DNA from: Paralvinella palmiformis
Taxonomy: Eukaryota > Annelida > Polychaeta > Terebellida > Alvinellidae
Direction of reading: 5' to 3'
DNA: 64,000 bases
Assembly (NCBI GenBank): GCA_025642065.1
Contig: JAODUP010001157.1
Coordinates: 147,501-211,500, forward strand
Below the pieces are notes generated by a model. The model had not been told where the DNA came from and did not search any database. It saw only the letters and a program-made list of their open reading frames with translations. Shown piece by piece: positions 22,826 through 34,540 of the stretch (positions within the stretch are counted from its first letter, which is position 1; the number at the start of each line of letters is the position of its first letter). The position numbers and the translations under genes are program-made.

Positions 22826-22890
22826 GGCTCACCGGAAGTCAGCTCACCGGAAGTCAGTTCTGTCGGCTTTCATCGTTCTACTACTTCCGA
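22826..22890 (-). promoter_or_regulatory. Putative ETS-type site cluster upstream of the receptor ATG
   Basis: ACCGGAAGT occurs twice on the + strand, at 22831-22839 and 22846-22854, inside a tandem 15-bp duplication. A further CGGAAGTAG lies on the - strand at 22889-22881. ACCGGAAGT matches the known consensus of ETS/GABP factors, which often mark TATA-less promoters. The sites lie 100-160 bases upstream of the receptor start codon. No TATA box is evident nearby. Use as a promoter is inference. Confidence 0.4.
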
Positions 22891-23119
22891 TTATTGACTG
22901 ATGGCGGATGTGTTTATTTTACCAGCTCCTCGGAGAAGGAAAGATTAAAATCGATGGATTACTGCAACCTCTCTTGCAAATGTGTGCAGAAATAGGCTAC
23001 TGGAAAAAAGGGAGTTGTACGTGGTAAATACGTGTTAAATATCCTATAGTCATACAACGGTGATCTGGTATTATGCATGCGTTTACTTGCACTCATGGAC
23101 GCATGTATGCACACACATA

Positions 23120-23134
23120 TACACGTACACTTAT

Positions 23135-23172
<38 letters not shown>

Positions 23173-23200
23173 GCGCGCGCACAAGCACGTACACACACAC

Positions 23201-23239
<39 letters not shown>

Positions 23240-23277
23240 GCACGCATGCACGCACATAGCGAAAGAAAGAGAGGGGG

Positions 23278-23324
<47 letters not shown>
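23120..23324. repeat. Compound microsatellite (AC)n/(AT)n with two long (AT)n tracts
   Basis: AC and AT tracts alternate; the last (AT)n runs from about 23281 to 23324. It begins about 400 bases upstream of the receptor's start codon. Confidence 0.95.
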
Positions 23325-23327
<3 letters not shown>

Positions 23328-24059
23328 GGTTTGGCCTTCTTAATTAGAACTTAACCAGCCCACCAGTCTATTATGATATGGAAGTTCTCAGTTGATTACG
23401 GGCCGTTCTTCAAGCCATCGAGTGACATAAAGTAGCAATCGACTGAGGCCAAGTAACCTACCTGTGCCTGTTGTGGCCACTGGACGAACGAGAACCAAAG
23501 TGTCGTTCTGATCATATTAGAGGAGACCCGGTATTGGCATACTTATAACAGTTTGACATTTCAGCATGTCACGTAGTTTGGTAGCTCTAGTTCAAGCGAA
23601 TAAAGAGAAATTTTGGGGTGGCAGGATGACTGAAAGTGTGTGTGTGTGTGTGTGTGCCTGTGTGCGACGGAGTGTGTGCGTGCGTGCGCACATACTGACA
23701 CGCGTGTCCGTATGTGCTTAAGTATGCGTCCGCCTAGCTGACTACCTACATTTTGGATGGAATCGTATCCTCGGTAAATCCTCCTCGAGTTGGGTCATTT
23801 CTAGACGAATCATATCCTACGAGGATTCCCAAATAGAAATCTTTCTTTAATCCCCTCTTCTTGCTCGTTCCTCGGTTGTTGTACCGACATCGTGGAGGTC
23901 TCTCGGCGTAATAAGGTTATGTTCTGCTCGATAACAATGACCAAGCTACCGGGAAAGGATCGGGGACAGGAACGATGTATCCAGCCGGTGATTATCAGTG
24001 CCGCAGCTCGAAGCCATGAACACTTATATCCGAATCTAAGTTCTATTTCCAAGTGCCCA

Positions 24060-24650
24060 TGATGCCCCGACCGACGTCAGTCCGTAGAGCGAGGCTAGAG
24101 AGAGAGAGAGAGAGACTGGCAGTGTGACATCGCCGGATGAGCGTTCGTTTGGCGCTAGTTATAAGCCGTCGAGTGAGACATCGGTCCTCACGTCAGTTGG
24201 CACCGTTCGTCGCTCGACGTCGCCCTCGCTCCCACGGACGGCCTAATATATGCGCGAAGCGAGCCCTCCAGCGAAGTGGGCACCAACCGACGGGCGCCTC
24301 TGGCTGGCCACCCGACAATCGAGTGGTCGTATTGGTTTGATTCGAGCTCTATTAACGCTGCTCCCACCGAACCGAGCCCCCACCTTTTTAAAACGCCGAT
24401 CCACTCAACTCGGGCCGAGGCTGCCGGTACGACTGCTCGATGCTCGCTCAATCGAGTACTGGACGCCGTCCGCGTGTACGACGAAAAGCGGGCGATTTCT
24501 GAGTGGTACAGTGGGCTCTCGATGAGTGAAAATTGGTTTGTTATTGCTGGCTCCCATCTGATCGCCGCAGACCTCGGACCGAAAGGTGACCTTGCCGCGC
24601 CGATTATGCCTCTTCATCGCCTTTCCCGAGTTCTCGGCTCCTAGTCAATG
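24060..24650. other. CpG-rich block upstream of the receptor exon
   Basis: After a (GA)n run near 24099, about 500 bases are rich in CG dinucleotides, with overlapping frames of 60-122 codons on both strands and no recognisable domain. It may be a promoter, a 5' untranslated exon of the - strand receptor gene, or an enhancer; nothing decides between these. Confidence 0.35.
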
Positions 24651-24667
24651 GGGCACCACTAAACAAG

Positions 24668-24880
24668 CAATTAGAAGTAAGGTAGATCCAATATAGATAA
24701 GGGAGAATGTTTGTTGCTGTTCAATTAGAAGTAAGGTAGTTCCAATATGGATAAGGGAGAGTGTTTGTTGCTGTTCATTTAGAAGTAAGGTAGTTCTAAT
24801 ATGGACAAGGAGAGTGTTTGTTGCTGTTCAATTAGAAGTAAGGTAGTTCCAATATGGATAAGGGAGGGTGTTTGTTGTTA
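24668..24880. repeat. 54-bp minisatellite, four units
   Basis: CAATTAGAAGTAAGGTAGTT begins units at 24668, 24722, 24776 and 24829 (periods 54, 54, 53). Units differ by a few substitutions; the last is slightly truncated. Confidence 0.9.
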
Positions 24881-24914
24881 TGGCATAAGTGCCTTCAGAC
24901 AGATAACCGCAGTT

Positions 24915-25010
24915 CAGTTCAGTTGTTTAGCCTCGTCACTGGTCACACCTGGAACATACAGCTGAGATACGGCTACCTTGGAAAACATCCCATAAACGCA
25001 GTTATGAGTC
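24915..25010. repeat. Single diverged unit related to the 105-bp satellite
   Basis: TTTAGCCTCGTCACTGGTCA, a CATACAGCTGAG block and AAAACATCCCATAAACGCA correspond in order to landmarks of the 19.1-19.5 kb satellite. The satellite therefore seems to have expanded from a dispersed element. Confidence 0.5.
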
Positions 25011-25739
25011 GCATGAGTAAAAAAATACTAAACTAACGTGTCACATATTTGGCTTATTAATGACTGACTGTCATAGATAAATAAATAAACATACGATTAA
25101 TTTGATTAGAGAATGCGATAATGCGATTAGAGAAAATGGCTAATTTAGAACTAACACAAGGCTAAAGCTCTGATAATAAAAGGTGAACTAAATTTTCACA
25201 TAGAAGCATGCCGTGATGCATAATTTTGTATTATCCGAGAAAAGTCTCAAAGAAATAGAATAATGTATCATACAAATTTCAATGCCGTATAGCAAGATAT
25301 ACCGCCAATGTATTGTTTTAGTCCGTATCGTATTTTACAATAAGAAAGAAAAGAAATTAATTAAAAACTCGTAACGAAACTCGAGACGTTTTTGGCTGAC
25401 AAAATGAAGCGGCGAACGTTTTAGCAAGGTAATCCCCCGATAACAATCACTGATAACAAAATATTGGGATCAGTTAATGTTGTTTGATGGTGGCTCTTAA
25501 AGCTGCCAGTCTGCTGTATCGGATGTGTCAGTCAAAGATTTCCGTTCAGCGGAGAAGAGAAGGCAATCCCTTTGAACTAGTGTAGCCGTGTAGCCGAATG
25601 GCTCCGTATGTTGACATGAGACGAGTCATAAATCCTTATGGTGCCGCTGATGTTAGTATCTTTCTTATAACGACAGCTCGTCGGATTACGGACGCACCTT
25701 TCAATAGCGCCGACCCGGGAATGATTGAATGCGTAAATG

Positions 25740-25779
<40 letters not shown>

Positions 25780-26164
25780 GTAATCTGTCTGTCTGTCTGT
25801 CTGTGTGTGTCTCTCTCTCTCTCTCCCCCCTCTGTGTGTGTGCGCATGCGTGCGCGCGTATCTGTACCATAAGATCGTCTTCAGCTCCGTGTCAGGTGGC
25901 GATGGAAGCGGGCCAAACAATGGAAAATGAACTGTTCCTCTCGTCTGGCGATGTCCAGTACTTTGTCACGCCACAAAAACGTGACCAGGACGTGCCGAGA
26001 GCACAAAGCTAACCGGATTCAATTTGGTCTCATCGCCGGAAAGCGGACAAACCGGTGTTGGCGAGACATACTCTCCGGATGAACGTGCCATAAAAGAGAA
26101 AGTAAACAAACGGAGAAGAAACAAAAACCCCAACTCCCCAGGCTCACCGGTCTGCACGCGCTAT

Positions 26165-26290
26165 CTACTGATATTTCGGCTAGGTCGTAGTGGCGCATTT
26201 ATAATTATGACGCCTTGAGTTCGAAGCTCGATCGGCTGAGACGTTTTTGACCGAGCAGCGGAATTCTTCAGTGGGTTATGTCAGTTTGAT
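26165..26290 (+). repeat. Possible tRNA-derived element
   Basis: TCGGCTAGGTCGTAGTGGCG and GAGTTCGAAGCTCGATCGG have the spacing of A and B boxes. Both are diverged. No sequence-similar copy was seen. Confidence 0.35.
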
Positions 26291-27627
26291 AGACCATGGT
26301 AACGATGACATAATGGAGCGGTATCCGGGAGTTTGGCTAATTGTAGCCAACTGAAGTGAGCTAATGATGCCCACAAGAGATGAGCTCATTACTGTCCACT
26401 GAGGGATATTAAACATTTGCGTCCAGGTTACTCTAGGCACCCAGTGGACTTGATTGGACAATAACGTGTAATAATATATGCAACGTAGCATGTTGCCGGC
26501 TAGAAGATACACAAACATAGCTACGTACATCAATGTACAATAGCAGCAACGCGCACATGATGATAATTATCAAAAAGCATGCATTATTTGCTAATTTATT
26601 TTCACTTCAGATATTAATATAGCACCGAAGATAATGTCTTATGCGAGTGTGGAATATTTCGGCTAAAAAGAGTGAATGAACGCGAGACCTTTATGTAGCT
26701 AAGGATCCATTATTTATGAATATCATACTAGAATTAGTACTACCTTTAATGGGAGTTACATCGTGAGATTTTACATCAGTAGGCTACCTCAGCTACTACC
26801 CATTAGAAGTCTACTTCGGAGAGTTACCTACCTGGATATACTCCGTTGACCGAAAGCAGCCACCAAGCTCCATAATATTTTGTTGATTCTGGATTTCTGG
26901 AATCCGAAATCGTTTTACCCACGTTCAACTTTACATCTATCCCGCCTTGATCCAGAACAGATATTGACTTGATGGCGCGATGATGAAGATTACGTGTGTA
27001 CGTGTGTGGTGGGGTGTGCGTGGGTGCGTGCGTGCCTACGTACGTCCGTGTGTGTATGCGTTCTTGGATAGGTGAGTCGGTGTGTTTGTGGGTGGCTGAG
27101 TTGAATGACAACGTTCCCTTCAGATAACATGATGTAAAACACATGGCAAATAATCTGAGTCGAGTTTTTTGCTCGTTCAATTGCGTGTCTTCTTACGATC
27201 ATTCATGGCGTCAGTCTGCGGGTTTAATAGCCATCTATATCAGTATAGCCGCCTCTATATTTGTGTATCCAAGTCTACATACATACGTCCAGCTTAAACT
27301 GCTAACTGGTCAACGGGAATTCCCGAAGAGTCAGATATATTAGTACGTTTATTTACCGATGTTCGGTGCTAAATGTGCCCTCAGCGGCCAATTATTACAA
27401 CGTTGTTGAATTATGATTGTCCGTTGAAGGCAGACTGTTTTATGAGAAAAGACTAAATTAGCATATATTTCTCAGATAGTAAAACAACAATTCGAGCTAG
27501 TTCCCATGAGACATGTAGTACGCGTGGTTGGTAAGACGTTGAGCTCCGAGGGACGCTAAAGGTTTTGATGTGTGTTTTTATATATCCACGCATTTTCCTT
27601 GGTAGAGGATCAGTTATTCATATATGC

Positions 27628-27936
<309 letters not shown>

Positions 27937-28147
27937 CTCTCTGCCTCAATCCATTGATTTATTTTCCTACCTATCTGACTTTAATATGAAAATTAAAGCA
28001 ATTATTTTGTTCAACATTTGCTATTTTAGAAATATGTTAACGCATTGAACGCATTGAACCATGCATATTGTAGTAATACGCCGGCATCAAAACCTAAAGA
28101 TGGATCAGATACGATCTCTTGTGGTATATAGGCTGTCAGTGGCGTGT

Positions 28148-28320
28148 CTTTGTGGTTGGCCTAGTGGGTATGAGCGTAGGTCTTTCTTATTCATGATCAT
28201 GCTGTGCGAGAGGTCGGAGGTTCGAATCCCGGCCGTGGCAGTATGGTAAGAGGAGTTTTTCATCCAACCAGGCAACTGGCAAAGTTTATCCGCCGAATAC
28301 GCCATCTATTGTAAATTGTA
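28148..28320 (+). repeat. tRNA-derived SINE, family 2
   Basis: A-box TGGCCTAGTGGG at 28157-28168 and a perfect B-box GGTTCGAATCC at 28219-28229 are followed by GGCCGTGGCAGTATGGTAAG and a tail that ends in a short repeated TGTAAAT. The arms do not close as a tRNA. A second copy lies at 32815-32950. Confidence 0.75.
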
Positions 28321-28425
28321 AATTCGTTTATAATGAAGTCCTAGTGTTGAAGCTGTAAATAATAGACCATATGCGTCTACGTCATTCTAGGCAGCTAATC
28401 CACGTAAAATAACTGCCATTTTGGC

Positions 28426-28463
<38 letters not shown>

Positions 28464-29889
28464 GTTGTCTTGATGTCTGTCTCAGACTATTAGTGAAATT
28501 TAAGGCTATGAACGCCTACATTTTTTATAAGTCTCACCACGATTCACGATTTTGTTACGTAACAAACCGAACACTTCTGCCTCTTCAACGAGTGAAATGT
28601 CATTACGAGTTTTATAATTGATAGATTATCGTTCCGAACCCGATTTAAAAGCCAGGAAAATGGTGTAATGTTACACGTGTATAAAAACCTGTTAACAAGC
28701 AGGTGGTAAAGTTGATTGCATCTTAATTAGGTTGCATTTTTGCAGGGAGATGAAACGGTATTTGTCATGTGACTAATTGTCCAACGTAATAATAATTATT
28801 ATCGTTATTATTATTTATTTTTCAGAATATATGTAATAAATGGGGATAATAAAAATTTAGATAATCACAAGTATCTTACGACCAACAATAACAAGAATAA
28901 TAATCTAGCTGATGTCACCAATACTATAAGACCTTTTTATTAACTGACACAAAATCTTATAATTCATAAATAGACAATGAATATCAATTGTAACATGGCT
29001 TCGAACCTAGATCGTTCAGTATTTGTTGGCATACACATAATGACACATCATTAAGGTATATGCTGTTACGTCGTATTCCTCTTATTGTTCGGATTAATTA
29101 ACTCATATGTTTATTAATTTATAAATTTTCTTTTTTACAATTGTGAATCTTATCTAATTGTGCACGTCACTCATCTGAATTAATTCATTATTAGAAGAAT
29201 GGGAAGGAAATGAACATTTTGAAAACAATTTTCACGAAGCGCGGCAACAGATTTTCTTTTCATGGACTCCTCGTTCGTCTTTTTTATTGAATTATCCATT
29301 AAGTTCATTTGAATGCATTGCCTGTTGGTCGATAGTTTCGACAGTTAGTTGATCTGACCTTCACCTTGACCGAGTTAGTACTGTAGGTTTTGGGCGAAAA
29401 CTAGATTGGAATCTAAGGGAGGGGGATGGTTAATTGCTACAAGCTTTCCATCTATCTAGCGAGTGAACGAGTGACTGGGTGAGTGAATGAGTTGGTGATT
29501 GAGTGAGTGAGTGCTTGTTTGGTGTACTCTCGGCAATGGCTATAGACGGGGTAGGCTATTTTCTTGAGAAATTAAATCATGAAATGAAAACGGCCACATG
29601 GAGATTTGAACCCGTGTCCAGATGTTTTAGAGGATCACGTTATTTGGGATATTCTATATTTATAGATGGACCTTTTAGTTAGAGATTAAGCTAAAATGGT
29701 CGCTAACAGTCACCCCATTGTATTACCACGACGGAGCTGATACGCTGTGATTGGGGGCGATTGAGGTGGGTAAGGTGGATGAGGTGGGGCGGTGAAGGTT
29801 GGGTAAGTGTGTTGTATGTGTGACTCATTTGATATTGACGCGACCCGTCATACCTACATGACGTTCTGTGAGAAGAGGATAAACACGTA

Positions 29890-29960
29890 ACGATATGGAT
29901 ATCAGATGGATGTCAGTTGGATGTCAGATGGATGTCAGATGGATGCCAGATGGATGTCAG
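29890..29960. repeat. 11-bp tandem repeat (GGATGTCAGAT)n
   Basis: About six units of GGATGTCAGAT with single-base variants (TTGGATGTC, GGATGCCAGAT). Confidence 0.85.
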
Positions 29961-30104
29961 TACAAATAATTCTAGATCGACATCAGTCTTGGATGAGTCA
30001 TCGTAGAGACTATGTAATTAAATGTTGATTCAATAAATGAACGGGTTGATGCGCACGCATTGATAAATGCACTCTATGAGACCCACACACGTATATATAT
30101 GATA

Positions 30105-30180
30105 AACAATATGAGTAGGATTCGAATACACAATCTGGATGTTTGTAGCACAATGCTCTAAATACTGTTCTATCGAGGCA

Positions 30181-30182
<2 letters not shown>
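30105..30182 (-). repeat. Diverged tRNA-like sequence abutting an (AT)n array
   Basis: On the - strand TGCCTCGATAGAACAGTATTT then ATTCGAATCC mimic a tRNA-like head; the (AT)n tract at 30183-30254 begins directly at its 5' side. It is probably a SINE relic. Confidence 0.35.

Positions 30183-30254
<72 letters not shown>
30183..30254. repeat. (AT)n array, 72 bp
   Basis: Pure AT dinucleotides beginning next to a tRNA-like relic. Confidence 0.95.
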
Positions 30255-30257
<3 letters not shown>

Positions 30258-31123
30258 TGTTGTGTATTTACGGTATCACCATCGGAGGACCTTTGAATAG
30301 CTCCTGCTGTTAAGGACGCCTTGTCAATATATTATTAATATGATTATTAATTATTTATTATTACCTTGTAGAGATTCGCAAGGGAAAGTCCCCGCGACTG
30401 AATGAACGGGTGGGCATATTATTGGTGATCAACGCCTTATTAAAGCTAATTTTCATAACAAGCGCCAAATGATCAAAGATTCAACGCCGACTTAACAAGT
30501 CCCTTTGTTCACATGTCTACACGAGATGAGGTGGGGTTGAAGGGCGGTGAGTGGAAGGGGGGGGGGTGATCAGGCGGTGCATGAGGCGTCCATCTAAGCC
30601 GTTGTCACGCTGTTGGAGATCAGAGCCGACTATAAACCAGGTGTTTGTTGTTGTTCGTCTTATGTACAAACAACTAAAGGTCGGCGTGGCTGCCCTTACC
30701 TTGACTCGTTAAGAATCCGTCTCCGGATGATCCATGGCCGGTGAGCGGGGATCCATTAGTCATCGGTCTCCGGCGCCAAAAATCGGCCCGACATTCTGAT
30801 GATAACCGGATCACGAACCGGTCAGGCCGTTGTTGATTTAGGGCCATTTTGACGGCTGATCCCGACATATATCCAACCAGTCACAGCTACTCTGATCCGG
30901 AATCGCAACCGGATATGACCACCATCTGGGCTGTTAATGTTTTAACTTTTAACAATAGAGATATGACTCAGAAGGTAAAAAGCCATTGTTTATGTTACGT
31001 GTGATATTTGATGACAGCGTCCTTATTGTCGGTTGTCAGTGAGAGAATGAGTAAGTGAGACGGAAAGCCAGTGAGTCAGTGAGTCAGTCAGTACTTCGTG
31101 TGTGCTTTTAGTAAATATGCCTA

Positions 31124-31128
31124 TCAGA

Positions 31129-31159
<31 letters not shown>

Positions 31160-31181
31160 GCTATCAAATATATATCTATCA

Positions 31182-31238
<57 letters not shown>

Positions 31239-31250
31239 CATATATATATA
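31124..31250. repeat. (AT)n array with a repeated CTATCAGAATAT spacer
   Basis: Three AT tracts are separated by ATCAGAATATAT or ATCAAATATATATC, so the tract plus spacer was itself duplicated. Confidence 0.85.
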
Positions 31251-32149
31251 CAATAAAATGTATGGCATCCCTCAACCAATGAACCTGATAACAGCAAAAC
31301 GGATACTGAACTCATCCCAAATAACACTAGATTGTTGTTAGAAACCTTTCAGGTGTCTCTATTTAACCAATCGATTTCTCTAGTAATAATTATACTACAT
31401 TTCACTAGTTCCTTTGTATGTTTAAGCACGTTATTGCCAAAGCGCGCACACTTCCGTGTATTTTCTGCCCAAAGTGCGGTAATTGCAATTTGGCGAAATA
31501 TCAAACGGCGCTGTGCTGTATTTCGATGTTCATTCCATGTGGAAGGAATGAATATTCCCGAAGAAATAATGAATGAATCGGTTATTGTCCACCGGCAAGA
31601 TGAACGCCGACATACGTCTGGATGGATGGGAAGCCAGAGGGCAGGGGCAGCTGCTATTCGCCGGCTCCTGTATTACTCAATGCAATTGCTGTAACTGCTT
31701 AATATGGTAAAACAAATTTGCGAAATCGAATTATGAGGAAGCAAAGTATTGTTTGCCGTAGGTCACTTGCCAAAGGTAATTGTTAATGACATTGTTTAGT
31801 GTCAGATCCAGGTAGAGAGTGTGTACGTTTTAAATAGGGGAACTCAGTATGGTCTCTTAGAACGAAAATTGTTGATGTGGATACATTCCCTTGCGGAATG
31901 GCACAGAGAAAGAGTATTTTCGATTATTGGTGCCAGTTCGGGCGCACGCACGCACGCACACCCACACACGCACGCACGTATGCACACACGCACGCACGTA
32001 CGCACGCACGCACACACGCACACACACGCACACACACGTACACACACACAGAAAAGCCTCTGGGGGAAATTTAGTGTCAAGTAGGTTGAAATAAATACCT
32101 TCAAATAAATAGAATGTTTCCTGAAGATCTGAAAACGTTTGTCACAAAC

Positions 32150-32500
32150 TTCAGTTAGGTCGTGTTGTATCGCTGCTACGAATATTGATTCGAATTTAAT
32201 CTGATTTACTTTCATATTATTCAATTATACTGAATACTAATATTTTACTTTTCTCTTTTAGGCTTTATTTTGATTAATCCATGTGACCGATCAAATCTTG
32301 GTTGTAGTGTACCATACATAGGCTGGTTTTGAGTCGATAATAGTGGATTATTTATATTTAGATGATCCACTTCTGAACTATTTTAGTAATTTGATTTTCT
32401 TAATTTGTTTATACTAATTATATATATATATGCTTATATAAGTGTGTGTTGTGTGTGTAATTAACTATATTTTTAACTATTTTGGAGTTATAATAGCCTT
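32150..32500 (+). repeat. Dispersed repeat family R1, 5' part
   Basis: GTTGTATCGCTGCTACGA, ATTTTACTTTTCTCTTTTAG and TAATAGTGGATTATTTATA align in order with 59620-59840. The similarity fades in AT-rich sequence near 32.5 kb. Confidence 0.65.
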
Positions 32501-32814
32501 TTGAACAAAAGCGTAACACCTGCGTCAGCACCTTAACTATCTTTATAAAACACTGCTATCCCCCCACTCCACACGATATCGTCTTTCGTACCATAGTATG
32601 GTACAGTGCCGCTTCATATATGGCCCCTATTTGAGGTCTAGATCTTGACTCTGTTTGTTTTGATATTTTGACAGCCGTGCCGGAAATCAATTATTTAGGT
32701 TTGGATATACGTCATCTGTTATATATAACTGACGTTAACTAGGTTGTACTAAATAAGCGGCAGCCAGGAAATACTGCTCAAAATACAAGCCAGCAATTGT
32801 CGAATAGTGTATCG

Positions 32815-32950
32815 TCTCTGTGGCTTCATGGGTTAGAAGCTGGGACTTTCATACCCTTGGTCATGCTGTGCGGAAGGTTGGAGGTTCGAATCCCGGCCGT
32901 GATAATATGGTAGGAAGAGTTGTCACCCAGAAACTTGCTCGTTTTCATAC
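32815..32950 (+). repeat. tRNA-derived SINE, family 2 (diverged)
   Basis: It shares TCATGCTGTGCG, GGAGGTTCGAATCCCGGCCG and the GAAGAGTTGTCACCCAG region with the copy at 28.2 kb. The A-box (GGCTTCATGGGTT) has drifted, so this copy is probably inactive. Confidence 0.65.
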
Positions 32951-33699
32951 CATGCTTTAGAGAACAACAATATTCAGCATACATTTCATTTCAGTAGTAT
33001 AGAAGAACAGAATCACCTTTCTGATATCATAGATTGATTTTAGTCAGTGTGTTAAAAGTAATATTATAATTAGTGTTATAATTAAGTGGAAAATTAGTTT
33101 TCTGATATTCTTTACCCGCATTTCTTGGACAAGAGGTGCCAATTTTTCCATAATGGCTTATTTCACGAACAATCTTACTTTCAGATACTGTCACTAAGGT
33201 AAGAAATTTAAGAACAATCGTTTCAATAGAATCAATGTTTTTAACAAACTAATGTGTATACACGAGTTCTGTGGTTCTATATGGCGGTGTCTTTTTACAT
33301 AATGCCAAAAGTCAAAGACCTCCATCATCACACATATCTTGATCGTTTAATAAATTATATTATAATATATATCGTAATGTGAGAATAATTGCTGTGGAAT
33401 ATGGAACTCGGCGGGAGTAGTTTGTTAAATTTATTCCCTTTTCTCTCTTAAAGACAAGATCCAAACATATTTATTTTATTTAGGCTAACGGATAGTTCTG
33501 AGCATGGCCTAGTCATCACTGTCACCAACTATCGGGGGACGGGAGGGGGGGGGGGAATTTCTTGTAATATGATTGGCAGTCGTTAACCCGCTTACAATAG
33601 GCGTGAAAGCTTGGATGAAATACGACACAACGACATCAAGCTATTTAGCCAAAGAGCATCTACCAGCTCTTGTCTAGTACTGGTCACACCATGGAAAAC

Positions 33700-34050
33700 T
33701 CTGAAGTGCGAGAAAATCTTGAACAATAAATAGGGTTAATGTGTTCATTTTCGGTATGGTGCTAAGGAAACGCCCTTCAAGAACGAAGAAAATGAATTGG
33801 ATAAATCGTATTTTTGTTTATTAGCCAGCGAAATGATCCTCACATGCGGTGCTCTATCCATCAGTTCAGAGAGTAAATGAAATATGTTTCATGTAGTATG
33901 GCGTGATTTCCCAATAGTCTCCATGGCTTATCGGCATGGCTCTTGGCCGTGGCAACACCAACGAGGCTTTACTTATAAGACATTATCCACTGCTGTAGTT
34001 GTTACACCGACCAGTTTTTGACCAATGTCAGTAATTAGGATGAATAATCT
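33700..34050. repeat. Dispersed repeat family R2, copy 1
   Basis: GCTAAGGAAACGCCCTTC, GCTCTATCCATCAGTTC, TGTTTCATGTAGTATGGCGT and GTCAGTAATTAGGA recur in order, diverged, at 51290-51560 and 58805-59045. Confidence 0.6.
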
Positions 34051-34129
34051 ATTACTTGCCAACATATAAGCGAAGCATGATATATATGTATAATATCCGA
34101 CTCACCGCTAGATTCTCACTTGATTTCCT

Positions 34130-34225
34130 CCGTGGTCTAGCGGTAGTGTGTTGGACCACAGACCACTACTACCTTATTCGAATCTCGGGCTGGGCATATC
34201 TGAGGGTTGCTTCATCTTTTATTTA
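34130..34225 (+). repeat. tRNA-derived SINE, family 1, truncated
   Basis: A-box TGGTCTAGCGG at 34133-34143 and B-box ATTCGAATCTC at 34176-34186 are followed by GGGCATATCTGAGGGTTGCT, matching the start of the family tail. The conserved distal tail is missing. Confidence 0.65.
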
Positions 34226-34494
34226 TTTAGATTTCTATATTACAAAATGCTTAATTTCAAATACTAATCGACCTTGTTATTGATTGTTGAAAAAGTTGTC
34301 AGTTAATGTTATGCTATGTAATATGTATATGACGGATACCCTTTTTATCAGTTATCCGTCTCACTGCATGCAGACTGCTCTGATATTGTATGCTGATATC
34401 CATTTGATTTAATTAAGAACGAACATGGATACATATGCATTCTAACGCATGGACGCACACAGAGGTACACACCCAGACAAATATATAGATGGAT

Positions 34495-34540
<46 letters not shown>

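Noticed and set aside
22728..22832. Extension of the receptor N-terminus to the GTG at 22832
   Set aside because: No ATG lies in that extension, an in-frame stop sits at 22841-22839, and the ATG at 22730 has good context.
24137..24644. Coding exon in the CpG-rich block
   Set aside because: Frames overlap in several registers on both strands without any recognisable domain; none has a convincing start plus donor pair.
28148..28240. Possible tRNA gene with a perfect B-box
   Set aside because: No cloverleaf closes, and a related copy with the same non-tRNA body occurs at 32.8 kb, so it is a SINE.
31332..31694. 120-codon frame on the + strand
   Set aside because: No recognisable domain and no supporting gene signals; it is preceded directly by an (AT)n region.
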